DNA of 64,000 nucleotides from the NCBI RefSeq assembly GCF_003473485.1, contig NC_053048.1, forward strand, positions 49,473,755 to 49,537,754. The letters run 5' to 3'. Below are positions 1 through 12,025 of this stretch, piece by piece. The DNA comes from Medicago truncatula (Eukaryota > Streptophyta > Magnoliopsida > Fabales > Fabaceae). Each line of letters opens with the position of its first letter. Positions within the stretch are counted from its first letter, which is position 1. Made by a program: the position numbers and the translations under genes. Below the pieces are notes generated by a model, which ran no database searches, was not told the DNA's origin, and saw only the letters and a list, made by a program, of their open reading frames with translations.

Positions 1-42
<42 letters not shown>
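1..42. repeat. (TC)n microsatellite
   Basis: Uninterrupted TC dinucleotides run from the window edge to base 42, so the true length is unknown. Pyrimidine tracts like this are common in plant 5' leaders. Confidence 0.97.
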
Positions 43-45
<3 letters not shown>

Positions 46-573
46 CATAGAATATCTAACAAAAACCCTTTTTCTTGTTCACTCTCTGTTTTTCCAATCC
101 AAATGGAAAGGTAATTGCTTGACTATTGTTGATTTTCTTTTTTATTTTAGAATTTAAAGGTGTTTGTTTGTTGTTGTTTTCTGCTAAAATTGTTGTTTTC
201 TGGAGAACTTATAGTTCTTTCTTTATTTAGATAAACAGATGAGGACCCCAAAGCCAGCGACTATTCTTTAAACCATGAATAAATTCATAGGGGTAACTTG
301 GATTTCAAAGGAAAATGTTAAGACAGAAGTGGTAACTTCTAAATAAACCGAATTTCAAGAATCAAGAGTATGTAGCCGAAAGATTAATTGTAAATATTGT
401 TGACGTTTGAAGAATGGTATTATTGTTAGCCTCAGTCCTTAGTACCTTGATTAAATGACAGTAAACCAACTCTCCAAAAAGCCCCTTAAACTTAGTTATG
501 TTATATTGATAAAGTTATCAATAATTTTTCTTATGTATCAGTAAATTAAATTAGGTTAGTTTTATAATTTACA
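43..573. other. no recognisable gene; possible leader-like sequence at the left edge
   Basis: After the TC tract there is a short ATG (104-106) followed at once by a donor-like GGTAATT. This could be a 5' leader and tiny first exon of a plus-strand gene. However, joining it to the nearest acceptor-like sites (around 228-240) gives an immediate stop. I see no supported gene here. Confidence 0.4.
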
Positions 574-579
574 TTGCAT

Positions 580-947
580 ATGGAATTATGGACTTATGAA
601 ATTATTAGTTTTTTTGAGAACAGAAAAGTTAAGAAGAAGAGTATAACACTTAATCATTTTTATAAGAGGAAACTTTGTGAGAGTGACAGAGATGAACAAG
701 GAATGACTCTTCCATCTCATCCTGTTAAAGTTCTCAGAATTGAAGAAGTGATAACTTCTACATCTCAACCTGTTGATGTTCAAAAAATTGAAGAAGACAT
801 ATGTTCAAAGAATTGAAGAAGACATATGTTCCCCGTCCCCATACCCTATTTGTGCTTAGCGTTTATTACAACTGAATAAATTATGTTTACATATTAGAGT
901 ATATTTTGTTGGCCCACCCTCGATATTTTTTCTAGCTCTGCCACTTG
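580..947 (+). pseudogene. remnant of a hAT (Tip100/TTF zinc-finger type) transposon
   Basis: An ATG at 580 opens a 78-codon frame with FFENRKVKKK and EVITSTSQP motifs. It resembles the lysine-rich start of TTF-type zinc-finger hAT transposases (family knowledge, from memory). The end at 931-947 reads TCTAGCTCTGCCACTTG, close to the hAT terminus CTAGCTCCGCCACTG. No matching left terminus or target duplication was found. A 25-bp unit is tandemly duplicated at 781-805 and 806-830, and the frame ends inside the second copy. The identification is tentative. Confidence 0.4.
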
Positions 948-1037
948 CTATTAGTCACAAATAAGTGAACATAGGTTTGATGGTAGTAAAAACTACAACC
1001 GGTCACTTTTATGAAAGACGTAAAACAATTGGTTAAA

Positions 1038-1596
1038 TCTGACAATAACTTATGCGTTAGTGGTTGTGGTTTTATTGAGACGGTAGATCACTTGTTTGTT
1101 GTTTGTAATTTTTTGGGAGAGTTTGGGCATTGATATGTAATTGGCTCGGGATTTCTTTTGTTTCTCCTGGTTCAATTAATGACCATTTCTTCCAATTCAC
1201 TCATTTGGCGGGTATGCCGAGATCTTCATTTGTTTTTTTCAAAATAATTTGGCTAGCTTCTTCTTGGGCAATGTGGAAGGAGAGGAACAACCGTGTCTTT
1301 ACAAATGCGGTCATCGATCCTCACAACATCCTTGAAAAAGTAAAGTGTAATTCTTTTCTATGGCTTTCTACAAATGTTGTTCCTATTGCTTTTAGTTTCC
1401 ATGACTGGTGGAGGCATCCGTTGTTATGTATGGGTGTCCTGTAATGTTTTATTTTTGGTGGAGGCAACCTTTGGTTTTTGGTGTCATTTTCTTGTAACAG
1501 ATATTGTATGATTCATCACTTTTAGCACACCTTATGCGGGGTGAATCACTGTTCGTTTGAGCAATATATTCCATTTTTATTTGTTCAAAAAAAAAT
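1038..1596 (+). mobile_element. 5'-truncated LINE, 3' end (zinc-binding RVT region)
   Basis: Conceptual translation gives the C-terminal zf-RVT region of plant L1-like LINE ORF2: a DHLFVVCNF segment and then WAMWKERNNRVF. A one-base frameshift lies near 1106-1113. The 3' UTR has the usual 'GCACACCTTATGC...ATATATTCC' form and ends in an A run. TTGGTTAAA occurs at 1029-1037 and 1597-1605 and is taken as the target site duplication. The element is dead. Confidence 0.8.
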
Positions 1597-1605
1597 TTGG
1601 TTAAA

Positions 1606-2236
1606 CTATATGATTAGTCCTTCATATTCTTGTTAGTACATTTTATTCATTTGTTTTATTTCGAGTCAAATTTATTGTTCTAACAAAAATAATTAAAAAA
1701 TAAAGATATAGACACGCCAAATTATGTTTTCAATTGTTATGTTGGGACGGATTGAATTCTCTTTTGTGCATGCTTAAAGGAAATGTGTTGTGAAGTTGAT
1801 CTAATTTGTATAGTGAAGAATTCTAATCTCTCTACGTATTTTAGAGGGAGATTCTTCTACAAACAATCAAGGGTTAAAACTCATGATTTTTTTAACAAAA
1901 CATGAATTTAATATGAATTTTTATATTTTGTACGGTTAAAAATTCATATTTAATTTATGTTTTGTTAAAAAATTAATTTTTTTTTAGAATTGTTTTTACA
2001 ATATTATACAATTTCTGCACTATTTCATTAAAAAAAAATACAAAAATTAAAGTAAAAATAGGAACCAAATGTAATGATTGAAAATTTTATAGGACTAAAA
2101 GTTGAAAGAAAATTTTAGAGGGACTAAAACGAAAAGTTGATGTATTTATAGAGCCCAAAAACATATTTAACCCTTTAATCATCATCTTATTTTATCCCCA
2201 TCTCTCTTTTTATATCACATCAACAACTTATCATAT
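1606..2236. other. gene-free stretch with a 39-nt-arm AT hairpin
   Basis: No gene seen. Bases 1886-1973 form an inverted repeat whose arms read TTTAACAAAACATGAATTTA and its near complement, with a loop of about 15 nt. It is probably a small MITE remnant. Confidence 0.55.
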
Positions 2237-2466
2237 TTTTTTTTTTTTTTTGAATCAGCAAATATTATTAAACATCATCCCCGCAAGACGCAAGATATAG
2301 ACGAAACAAGGTACAAATGGTGCCGCATATAGACAGTACACCATAACCACCTAAAAAAATCCTTGAAGATAAACCCACCAAAACACATCCTTACCTAAAA
2401 CAGACTAAAAAAAAAAAAAACAAACACGGTATCCACCACTACCCATCGTCAGTGTTCACCCCCAAA
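2237..2466 (-). mobile_element. LINE 3'-end insertion (about 230 bp)
   Basis: A T run followed by GAATCAGCAAATATTATTAAAC is the reverse complement of a LINE 3' end, matching the end of the larger element at about 7.69 kb. Sixteen-base flanks at 2221-2236 and 2467-2482 agree except for one base (ending TTATCATAT) and are the target duplication. Only 3' UTR-like sequence is present. Confidence 0.75.
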
Positions 2467-2903
2467 CAACAATTTATCATATCTATCGCATCAACATCTT
2501 AATTTGACAAAAACATTAACTCGTTAACATGTTTTTTTTACGAGAGTAGCAGTTAGCTTGTTTTGTAAAGCTGTTTCTTTAACTGAAAAAATGAAAATAG
2601 ATAATGCTTGTTTTAGAAAATATTTTTTCCAAAATATTTATAAAATGGTTCTTAAAAGCCATACCACAGTCAAACAAGTTCTAATATTTTTTATTTATTT
2701 TTTCATATAATCACTTCTGTTTTTTTTCTCTCTCCATAAAATACAAAGACAAGTAAAATTTAGTTTCTTGTTCATGAGTTATTAATTATCTCAAGTTTTC
2801 AATTTTTAAATTTCTTCTTTTCGGAATTAAATAGGGTGGAAGATGGGTAATATGTAGTTACCTTTTGGGTTGATGTCGAATAACATTTAGTTCTTGTGCT
2901 TTC

Positions 2904-3767
2904 AGTGACATTTAATTTGGGAAAGGAGACTTCTTTTCTACCATGGGAAAGTATTTTTTTGACCATTAGATCAAATATAGACCATAATGTTATCATAGAC
3001 ACTCACCATAATATTTTATTCACTCTCATCCATATCTCTCTCACTCACCACTCACCTCCCATATAAGACAAAAAATCAAACTTGAAAATATTCATCTTCT
3101 TTGCCCGTCCCTGCAAATGGGTTAAACAACCCGGATTTTGACCCGATTCGATCACTATGTACATGCAACCGTTTAATTAGGGATGAGTGTGGCACCTCTT
3201 TATTTATTTTTATCCATTAAATTACAAGCATATATATATATCTCTCTCTCTCTCTTTAATCTAATCTACAATACGTCATTTATGTTTTTATTTTTTAATT
3301 TTCAATTCTGAATTTTTAATTGGATGAAGATGATATGATGTTGAAGATGATAATACTGTGTTGTTGATATGATGTTCAGAAAAATTTAATTCCTTGGCCA
3401 TCTCACAAAGCCCAGCAAAAATAGCAATAGAATAATGCTTGCAATTATCATAGACAATCATTTTTCTGATTTCACTAAATTCCACTTTTAAAATAAGATC
3501 TGGTTTTTAGGAAGATGAGTTTGTTCTTCAAATTAAGAAATTTGGGATCCCACTTTTTTATTCCACTTTCAATTGATATGGAAATTGCAAGCATGATTTG
3601 AGTTTGATAGAGCTGGAGGAGTAATGAGATGAAGATTGCTCCTGGTGCTTTGAGGGAAAAATAATGAATATGGTCCATAATAAAGATGTGTTCTACACTC
3701 GATTCAATGGTCAGAAAAAGTTTTTCCATAGTGGAAAAAACTAGCCTTTCCCAAATTAAATGCCACC
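2904..3767. mobile_element. Mutator-type MITE, first of two related copies
   Basis: The termini form imperfect inverted repeats of about 75 bp. The left reads GTGACATTTAATTTGGGAAAGG-like sequence and the right end its complement. Flanking 9-mers TGTGCTTTC (2895-2903) and TGTGCTTGA (3768-3776) agree at 7 of 9 positions, as expected for an aged Mutator duplication. The interior holds TA and TC microsatellites (about 3228-3256) and no coding sequence. Confidence 0.7.
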
Positions 3768-3789
3768 TGTGCTTGATGGTTAATCTTGT

Positions 3790-4471
3790 GGTGGCATTTC
3801 ACATGGGAAAGGTTAATCCTTTCCCACCACGGGAAAATTGGATTCAATGATTAAATTAAGTGAAGAACATATTCTTAACATGCTCTCTCAACACTAGATT
3901 TTTCTTCACACTATCTTCCAATAATTTAAAAATTTTGAAATTTAATTTTCAGAAATTAAAAAAATCGTAAAAAATTCTGTAATTCATTTATTGAATGTTA
4001 GAATTTTTTTTTTTGAAAAAAAATATTTCCAGAATTTTATTTTCTTAGAAAAATAAAAAACTTCAATTTCAAAATATTTTTTTAGGATTTTTATTTTATT
4101 TTTCAGAATATCTTATTTTATTATGAAATTAAAAAATATATTCTTTTTAGAAAAATAAAAACTTATCTTAGTTTCCAAAATTTTATTTTTATTGAAATAA
4201 TTTTATTTTTTCAAAAAAAAAATTCTAACATTCAATAAATGAATTACAGAATTTTAAAAAAAAAATATCTGATTTTTTTTTTTATATTTTTTCGATTTTT
4301 TTAATTTCTGAAAATTAATTTTCAGGAATCTTTAAATTGTTGGAAGATAGTGTGAAGAAAAATCTTGTGTTGAGAGAACATGTTAAAAATATGTTCTTCA
4401 CTTAATGTAATCATTGAATCCAACTTTCCCATGGTGGGAAAGGATTAACCTTTCCCATGTGAACACACACC
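3790..4471. mobile_element. Mutator-type foldback MITE, second related copy
   Basis: Long inverted repeats (roughly 200 bp each) begin GGTGGCATTTCACATGGG on the left and GGTGTGTGTTCACATGGG when the right end is reversed. Nine-base flanks TAATCTTGT (3781-3789) and TAATCGTGT (4472-4480) differ at one base. The termini share the GGGAAAGG motif with the element at 2904-3767, and only 13 bp of flanking sequence separates the two. No coding capacity. Confidence 0.8.
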
Positions 4472-4848
4472 TAATCGTGTTAGTTTGTTTTGTTTAAAAA
4501 ATAATAATCTTGTGAATTATGTGGTGTTACAGCGAACTTTGTTTGTTAGAATTAGAGTGAACCAATAATTTTTGCAAAGGAGCAATGCTATTTCTAAGAA
4601 TTGTTTGTCATGAAATTTCAAGAAGATTACATGTTGGATTTACAAGACACACAAAAGTGGTGACACTTCCTTATATGGTGGAGAAAACATGAGCAAGAAG
4701 AGGTGATAAAAAGTCTATCAACAGCATTCATGATCTATTCAGGATAACAAGTCTCGCGATATTCAGCATTTTTCTTTGTAAAATTATATTTTTTGAAGGA
4801 TGGATGTATTGACTCATTTGTGATCTCAATAAACCTAACAAGATAGTA

Positions 4849-4999
4849 CTCCCTCCGAAAACTATATATAAGAAACGATTTACTTTTTTGATTCATTGAA
4901 TAGTTGATGTATTTGGTCTATTTCTAAGCTAGGTACATCAATTATTGAATAAATCTAAAAAGTTAATTTTTTTTTTTTTATAAATAAAATCGGAGGGAG
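4849..4999. mobile_element. Stowaway-like MITE (Tc1/mariner type)
   Basis: The 151-bp element has perfect CTCCCTCCG / CGGAGGGAG termini flanked by TA on both sides. This matches the Stowaway family. No coding sequence. Confidence 0.85.
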
Positions 5000-5477
5000 T
5001 ACAAGGGTAAACTAATTAAGATGTTGATATTCAACTTTTCTAGTCGCATTAAATATTGAAATTGAAATATAGATGCAAGCTTTGACACTTTGATTTAAAT
5101 TTATTTTAATATCGATCAAGTTTGATTTTTGATGATGATAACAATTTTTTTTTTAGACTTTGTTTACCTTCTCTTCCGTTTGGAAGTTCAAAAATAAAAA
5201 GACTTAATTGCGGTTATGATTCCCTTATTTTCTCTTTTTTGTAGAATTGGTACTTCTATTTTAAAATTCAACAGTTTTGATCCATCCATCATATTTTTTA
5301 ACTATAAAAATATGATGTGATAAATTTTAAATGTTATAAAATATGGTATGGAGATAGAAAAAGATCAACATCAATAAAATTGTAATAAAATTTCATTTTA
5401 AACATATCATATCTCAATATTTTATACAAAATATATGATAGAAGAACCAAAATTGTCGAAGTTTAAAATTGAGACAA

Positions 5478-5542
5478 CAATTTCGCAAAATAATAAAAAT
5501 AGAGAGACTCTCAATTTCGCAAAATAATAAAAATAGAGAGAC
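5478..5542. repeat. tandem duplication of a 31-bp unit
   Basis: Bases 5478-5508 and 5512-5542 are identical copies of a unit starting CAATTTCGCAAAATAATAAA, separated by 3 bp. Confidence 0.9.
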
Positions 5543-6108
5543 CAAAGCTAAGCTGTAATTAAGCCAATAAAAAAATAGTGTCATTTCCGCATAACTTAAT
5601 ACTTTAGCCTATGGGCTCCGCTCTTATTTCCTTCAGGTAGATACAATACAAGTAAAACAAAATCATATCGTTACTTGCTTTTATTTTATTTTTGACAAAA
5701 TCGTTCCATTATTTTGTTTAATTAAAAGGTACATGTTAGTTGAAACTACTCCACCAAAAACTATATAATTATTGAAACTAGCATTTGAAAATTATCAACT
5801 GTATGTTAAAAAAACACTCAATGGCTCTTGTATATTCACAAAACTTGTATTCAATCACAATATACAAAACAAAAATAAAATGAAAAAGAAAAAGAAAATT
5901 GTTTCCCATTAGAACGGTAATAACAGTCGCACAAATCTGATATATTCAACGCGCCACTTCACCCTTCCACACGCTTGGGCCCCACGAAATTGACTCGCGA
6001 GTCGCGTGATGTTTATCAGCTACTTACTCCATTCACATCCAGAGACAATGGGTCCCACTTCGTATTAGCCGTCGCGTAACGTAACGGAACGGTTACCAAC
6101 TACGAATA
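5543..6108. other. downstream region of the 6.1-kb gene; nothing else recognised
   Basis: No gene seen. The last 170 bp (about 5940-6108) are markedly GC-richer than the surroundings and probably form the 3' UTR of the minus-strand gene next to it. Confidence 0.4.
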
Positions 6109-6978
6109 CTATCTCGACACGTGGATTTCAGAATCATCCACCCACGACTCAGACCGTCTTCCTGACGTGAACCGCATCATCACACCCAAACCGGGCGGTT
6201 CACCCTCCGATACGCTGTTTCTCGTCACCGACTCCACAAACGACACGTCGTTTAAGCTCGCCGTGCTGTCACGCGCTTTTGAATCACTTACGCTGTTCGT
6301 GTTCTTCGTGATTGAACTTGAATCCAACGCCGAAGAATCGTTCATCCGGTCATGTTTATTCCTTCCACCGGAGCGGAAAATAGCACGAAAACTTTTAAAG
6401 AAACTGTGTTTTGATTGTTTTCTCTCGGTTCTCGCTGTTTTTTCTTTCACGGCGGCTTTGGCTGCGGCGGTGACGGTGGAAGTTTTACCGCGTTTAGATC
6501 TGACTTTTCCCATGCAAGACACTTTTGGTGACGAAGGTTCAACAAACGATTTCCCAACGGAGGCGCTTCGCTTCGGAAACAACTTGATGTTACTCGGCTT
6601 GTGATTACGAAGATTCTTAGCGTCGAAGGAAGGTTTCTGAGGTTTAGGCAAACCAATCATCGACGTCTTCGATTTGAGATTTGCGAATCGCTGAGAGTTG
6701 GAAGTCGAATTGGAATTGGAGTTGGAATTAGGGTTTAAGTTTGTTGAACTTGAATTTCCTTTGGTTGATTCTTTGCGTTCGTAGATGAAATTGCGATCCA
6801 ACCACTCGTTTTCTTCATCTCTAGATAGCCAGAATGATTCCGGTGGAGAATCGGGATGATGATGAGAGGATTCCGGTGGAGGATCCGTTTTGAGATCGTC
6901 AGCTTGTGTCTCGCAGGCGATTTTCCGATCGGTTGAACCACCGGCACAGGCTGAAACCAGCGTTTCCACTTGTAGCAT
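6109..6978 (-). CDS. uncharacterised 289-aa basic, serine-rich plant protein
   Basis: This is a single-exon gene and I do not recognise its function. The first ATG of the frame is at 6978; upstream in-frame codons carry only non-ATG starts. The N-terminal third is acidic and proline-rich, with histidines and an Asn/Ser repeat near residues 85-95. A basic middle contains KVSCMGKVRSKR, then an Ala/Lys stretch, then KHSFFKSFRAIFR. The C-terminus has PGLGVMMRFTSGRRSESW. The combination of an SC-MGKVRSKR motif with a C-terminal MRF-SGRRS-SW motif recalls a family of unnamed plant proteins (memory, not checked). I see no signal peptide or membrane segment. Codon use is clean on this strand, which argues it is real; the overlapping plus-strand frame is a shadow. 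Confidence 0.85.
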   Translation of the reverse strand: MLQVETLVSACAGGSTDRKIACETQADDLKTDPPPESSHHHPDSPPESFWLSRDEENEWLDRNFIYERKESTKGNSSSTNLNPNSNSNSNSTSNSQRFANLKSKTSMIGLPKPQKPSFDAKNLRNHKPSNIKLFPKRSASVGKSFVEPSSPKVSCMGKVRSKRGKTSTVTAAAKAAVKEKTARTERKQSKHSFFKSFRAIFRSGGRNKHDRMNDSSALDSSSITKNTNSVSDSKARDSTASLNDVSFVESVTRNSVSEGEPPGLGVMMRFTSGRRSESWVDDSEIHVSR

Positions 6979-7043
6979 ATCCTTGAGAATTGAGTTGGTC
7001 AACAAGCTATAGTAACAGAAAAGAATGAAAATATCAAGTTTCT

Positions 7044-7058
7044 AGAGAGAGAGAGAGA
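7044..7058 (-). repeat. GA tract in the presumed 5' leader
   Basis: A short (AG)n run about 66-80 bp upstream of the ATG at 6978; it reads as CT-rich leader on the transcribed strand. Confidence 0.7.
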
Positions 7059-7106
7059 AATATAGGTTTTATGTGTGTTATGGTGAGAAGTGTGAAGAGG
7101 AGAGAG

Positions 7107-7120
7107 AATATATATAATTT
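7107..7120 (-). promoter_or_regulatory. TATA box of the 289-aa gene
   Basis: On the minus strand this reads AAATTATATATATT, about 130 bp upstream of the ATG and just upstream of the CT-rich leader. Position and sequence fit a plant TATA box; not tested. Confidence 0.55.
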
Positions 7121-7679
7121 GGAGGGAGAGAGATTTCAACTTGCTTGCGCATTAGTCATCATGCTATAGCGGTGATTTTGTTTCGTTTTGAATTTTTTGC
7201 ATATGCCAACTATTCGTGTTCAATGATCATATATTAAATTATATTTTTTTCTATATTTTCTTGTCTTATGTGTATAACTTAATGTATATTAGTATATACT
7301 ATATATGTTTTTATTAACAAAAAAAAAAGAGAGCATATACAGCATATACTAAGTGATTTCCCTTTACTGGTTTAATTAATGGTGAGAAAAGGAGGAAGAA
7401 AAGCATCTTCTATTATTTTCTTCTCTTCAAAAAGTATACGAAAGCAACCGCGAAACGCATAATTTACTCCGTAGTTTGCATAATTATTCATTTAACACGG
7501 TGACCTAAAAAATTACTCTATCTGTATTGACCAAAAAAAAAAAATTACTCTATCTGTATATGAAATAAACAATAATAATAAACTAGAACAATTCTTATCT
7601 TTTTTGGAATAAAATATAAGCCATAGTTCAATTATCTCCATATTTATAAGAGAAATAAATAGGATGAGAAAAATAATAA
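7121..7679. other. gene-free upstream sequence
   Basis: AT-rich intergenic DNA with a small tandem repeat near 7517-7560 (AAAATTACTCTATCTGTAT occurs twice). No gene or intact element seen. Confidence 0.4.
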
Positions 7680-8993
7680 TAGTGAAAGTTTTTTTTTTTT
7701 TTGAATCGTCAAATATATTAAACCCCACGCATCAGAAGTGCTAAATGGGTACAGCAAAAAAACAACAGAAAGTCTACTGATACACAGAAGCCAGAGGCAA
7801 TACAGAACTAGCACAACCCAAAAAATCATAGGGAAAGGTAAAAAAAGCCAAAAAAACACACTATACAAAACCCAATCCTATAGCCTAAACAATAAACCAG
7901 CTGCACCAGAGAACAGAAAAACCAAGCCACTCAAGCCTCTGTAGCAGATTCAAAAAAAGGCAGCACCTTTCATCTTCTATTTAGGCACTCTCTAGGATTC
8001 CAAGTCTACTCATAAAAGAGGAACGATGCTATCTTTAGCCTGCTCAGTATCCACACCCAAGACACCGCTTTAATCTCATCCACTAACTCCCCAACATCCT
8101 TCTCTTTTTGATTGAAAATCCGGGCATTTCTTTCCTTCCAAATCAACCAAATAGTGGCATGCCAAATCAACAAAAAACCTTTCCTAATCCTTCTCGAGAC
8201 CACCTCATTATTCCAACACTCAAAATGCGCAAACAAATTATGAGGGGTAATAAAATTCATTCCGAGCCAATTTAAATACCACGCCAAATTAAAGAGGAGA
8301 AATCACAATGCAAAAAGAGGTGGGTAGAAGTCTCAACACACATTCCACACAAAACACAAAGTAAGGACGCACTCGAATCCAAAATGTGACGAAATGCGAG
8401 ATTATCCTTCGTAGGAATGCAATCAAGGAGTAGTGCCCAAGAGAACGTCACTACTTTGGAAGGAGCCGGACTCTTCCAAATCGAGGAGAACACCCCCTCA
8501 TACATAGCACTCACCTCGTCTATTACAAGAAATTGATTTTCCAAAATGGGATAAGTTGATTTGACCGAAAACACGCCATTATCCTCCGGATTCCACACCC
8601 ACTTATCTTCCTCACCTCCAAAATCTACCTCCGCCGACAAAATCAAAATCTTCATATTATGGATAAGATCAAGCTCCCACAAGAACGGATCCCTCCGCCA
8701 CGTAATATTCCACACACGCCCCCCTTCTTGGACCGCCGCCACCTCCCCCACCTTGGCCTCCTTTTGATTTGATAAAGCGAAAAGTCTAGGGAATGACAGG
8801 TAGAGAGGAGCTCCCCCAACCCATCTATCCATCCAAAAGCTAGTACCACTCCCGTTTCCTACTTTCCTCGTCACCCTATTTGAGAACCAATATCCACCTT
8901 CCTCACCCTCTATCGACCTTAAATTTCTCCACCAAAGAGAAGTGAACCTCGGCCATCTAACAACCTCACTATGTACCAACCATCCAACTTGAT

Positions 8994-11142
8994 TGTAACA
9001 CCTCGTTTTCCCAACATAAAAATTTCACATATAATCAGAGTATTCAACACATAAACAGAATGTCACACTTCATTTCATAAAATCGTAAATGGAAATAAAT
9101 AGTCATTTATCCTTCAAAATTCAATAACATAATATTTAATACTTCGCAGCGGAATTATTCAACATCTAAAACAGTCTTTGGCACGAAGGCCTCATCATAA
9201 ACATCTCGTAAATCCAATCTAAAACATAGTCATGAAACTTCATAAAGTAATACGTAAGGAATAGAAAGCAACAACAAAATCCCGTTACGTATCAGAGCAC
9301 CTAAGACACACGTGAGAGAGAAACCACTCACGACAGCAACTAACAACAACTATTCTCGATCACCTGCAAATTACCCATACGAAGAGCAACATTTCCAAGC
9401 AGAAGGGGTGAAATTTCACAAACAATAATATTAAGCATATAATTCATCAATTATATTTAACAACATAAATATCATCAACACATCATAATAATAATTCTTC
9501 ATTAAACACTTCATTAAAACATATCAACTTAATAACTTGACTCGACAATGAAACTTCGACTTGACTATGCAACTTTATCTTCTTAATCATGCATGTGGTA
9601 CCAATCTAGGGCATCAAGCCCCCATCTTATTTGAGCATAAATACACTCCCAGGGCATCAAGCCCTCAACTTATTTGAGCAAAAGCTCACAGAGCATCAAA
9701 CCCCCAACGTGTTGAGCAAAGGCTCCCAGGCATCAAGCCCTCAACTTAAATGAGTATACATGGACTCAACAACGTGTACAACTTGGATAACATCAACAAC
9801 TTAAGACTCCAATACATTGGAACGACATCTTACATCTTAGACCGACACATGCATCTTAATTAATATACAACAGCAACATAGGCAACACATAAACATCTCA
9901 AGATATAACAATATCAAATGATAATCAACATCAACTTAAACATCTTATATAATCCACATAATGAATATACAACTATATCACATTACTAACAACATCAAAT
10001 TATATTATATCAGACTCATTGAACATCAACAGTACTATAATCAACCTTCATTCCTACCCCAAGGGTCAACTCATAACCTCATGTGCGACAAAGATTGCAA
10101 GAACCCTAAACAAGGCTGACTGGCACTGTGCAGCTCGCGAGGCGAGGCACTCTACTCGCTATGGCGAGTTCAGGAAAAAGGCTACTCGCCTTGGCGAACA
10201 GAAACTGGGTGCTCTCGAGAACTTGACATTTTTCACCCAAAAATCCCATTTTTAACTTCCCAATGTTCAATTTCAATCTAAAAACTTGCCTAATCATTCT
10301 TATACATGTTCAGGCACCCAAAAATATCTAAAGCTCGACTAAAGGAGTTAATTCTCAAAATCAGGTTTTCTTCACTGGTCAACTCACTATGGCGAGTGAT
10401 CTGCTCGCTATAGCGAGCTACAAGGTGCAACTCGCGAGGCGGGGGGGATTTGCTCGCTAGGCGAGCGATGAACTTCATCCCTCGCGAGGCAAGACTTGCT
10501 GCTCACTGAGGCGAGCGATGAATGTCAGCTCGGGCAGAATGCAGTTTTTCACGAAAATGCATCAAATCACATGGTTCTAAGCTTAAAACTGATTCTAAAC
10601 ATCACCCTATGGATTATCTAAGGTCTATACACACTTTCAACATCAATTCTACAAGTTTCCATCATCTAATCCTCAATTATCACTCTTAACCTTAATTTCC
10701 AATTCTAAAAAACTAACCCTACAACATGTTAAATCTAATCATCAGAATCATAGGCTTAAGAAGATTGAATGTTAGTCCCACCCTTACCTTAGTATTTCGA
10801 TTGGGCAGCCTCTTCTCTTGGTTCTCCTCTCCTCTTGTTCTCCCTTTTCTCCAAAACTGATTGTACGTGAAAATAATTCTAAACCTATTTTCTCCTATTT
10901 ATCTCTTCTCATCTATTTTATCTTATTTCCTCTTTTCTCATAAAACTCTCTAAATTCCCAAAACAACCCCTCATCTCAATATTTATTTTATTTTCAAATC
11001 TTATTCTATCAAATAATAAAATAAGGCCTCTTAAATAAAATAACACACATCGCATAATCACTTGAATCACATCAATCATATAAATCATATAGTAAACTCT
11101 AAACTCTATAAAAATAATCAAATAATTAAAGAGGGCATTACA
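8994..11142. mobile_element. solo LTR-like insertion (2149 bp) inside the LINE
   Basis: The segment starts TGTAACACC and ends GGGCATTACA, the TG...CA termini of LTR retrotransposons. It is flanked by TTGAT at 8989-8993 and 11143-11147, a 5-bp duplication. LINE coding sequence resumes exactly at both edges. I see no gag/pol coding sequence, PBS or second LTR inside, so a long solo LTR is the best reading. It contains a tandem repeat (about 9609-9766) and a cluster of CTCGC...GCGAG motifs (about 10129-10525). Orientation is undecided, perhaps minus. Confidence 0.8.
9609..9766. repeat. about 45-bp tandem repeat, 3-4 copies, in the solo LTR
   Basis: The unit GGGCATCAAGCCCTCAACTT followed by a TTGAGCA-type tail recurs at about 9612, 9656, 9695 and 9729 with substitutions. 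Confidence 0.8.
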
Positions 11143-12025
11143 TTGATCACCATATTTATCTTCCAACACCCTCTTCCAAAGAGGTTGATCTTCTTGGAGC
11201 AAACGCCATTTCCATTTTGCCAAGAGGCTCAAGTTGACCAACTTCACATTTTGAACTCCTAGTCCACCCTTGTTCCTCGGGTGACACACCTTATTCCATT
11301 TAACCCAACAAACTTTCCTCCCTCCACCAACCCCTCCCCAAAGAAATTCTCTTTGGATTTGATTAAGCATAATGAGGTGGTTCCCCAACAACTATTCCAA
11401 CCATCCGAAATAAAGGCTCTATCAATCCGACTCATAGATCTACCATTTGTATGATACCAAGTATACCTCCTACCAAGGGGATTAAGATCTAGGAACTCAA
11501 CCTCCACGATAAAAGATTTAAAGAAGTCCATCTCTGACACCCTCCAAGAGAGCACCTCCTCATTAGTCCCTCTTCTTTCATCCGCATAGCGCATAAAATT
11601 AAAATCACCAATACAGCACCACACACCGTCTCCAAAAGTATTTCTTAACAAAGCTAAATTCTCCCACAACCTTCTCTTGCCCGCAAGGTCGCATTTAAAG
11701 TACACATTAACCACAAAGCATCTCTTCTTAAGAGCACCCCACTCCAAACAATCACACACAAAACCTTCCCCCATGCACGAGAAAAGTATAGTAGACTTAG
11801 ACTTCCTCCAAATAGAGAGAATGCTCCCACTATTTCCAACGGACGGGAGATAACTCCAATCACAATCATCCCCTCCCCAAATGTTAAGACATACCTCATT
11901 TGAAACAACTTCAAGTTTAGTCCCTTGAATAGCCAAAAAATCAACATTATTATTTTTCACAAGTTCCCCAATCATATTCTTCTTCACCCTACCCCATAGT
12001 CCACACACATTATAGGACAACACAA

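Noticed and set aside
6167..6604. 145-codon plus-strand open frame
   Set aside because: Exact antisense shadow of the 289-aa gene; no independent support.
9609..9766. Regularly spaced repeats that might suggest a CRISPR-like array
   Set aside because: Imperfect contiguous units inside a plant LTR, without unique spacers of constant length.
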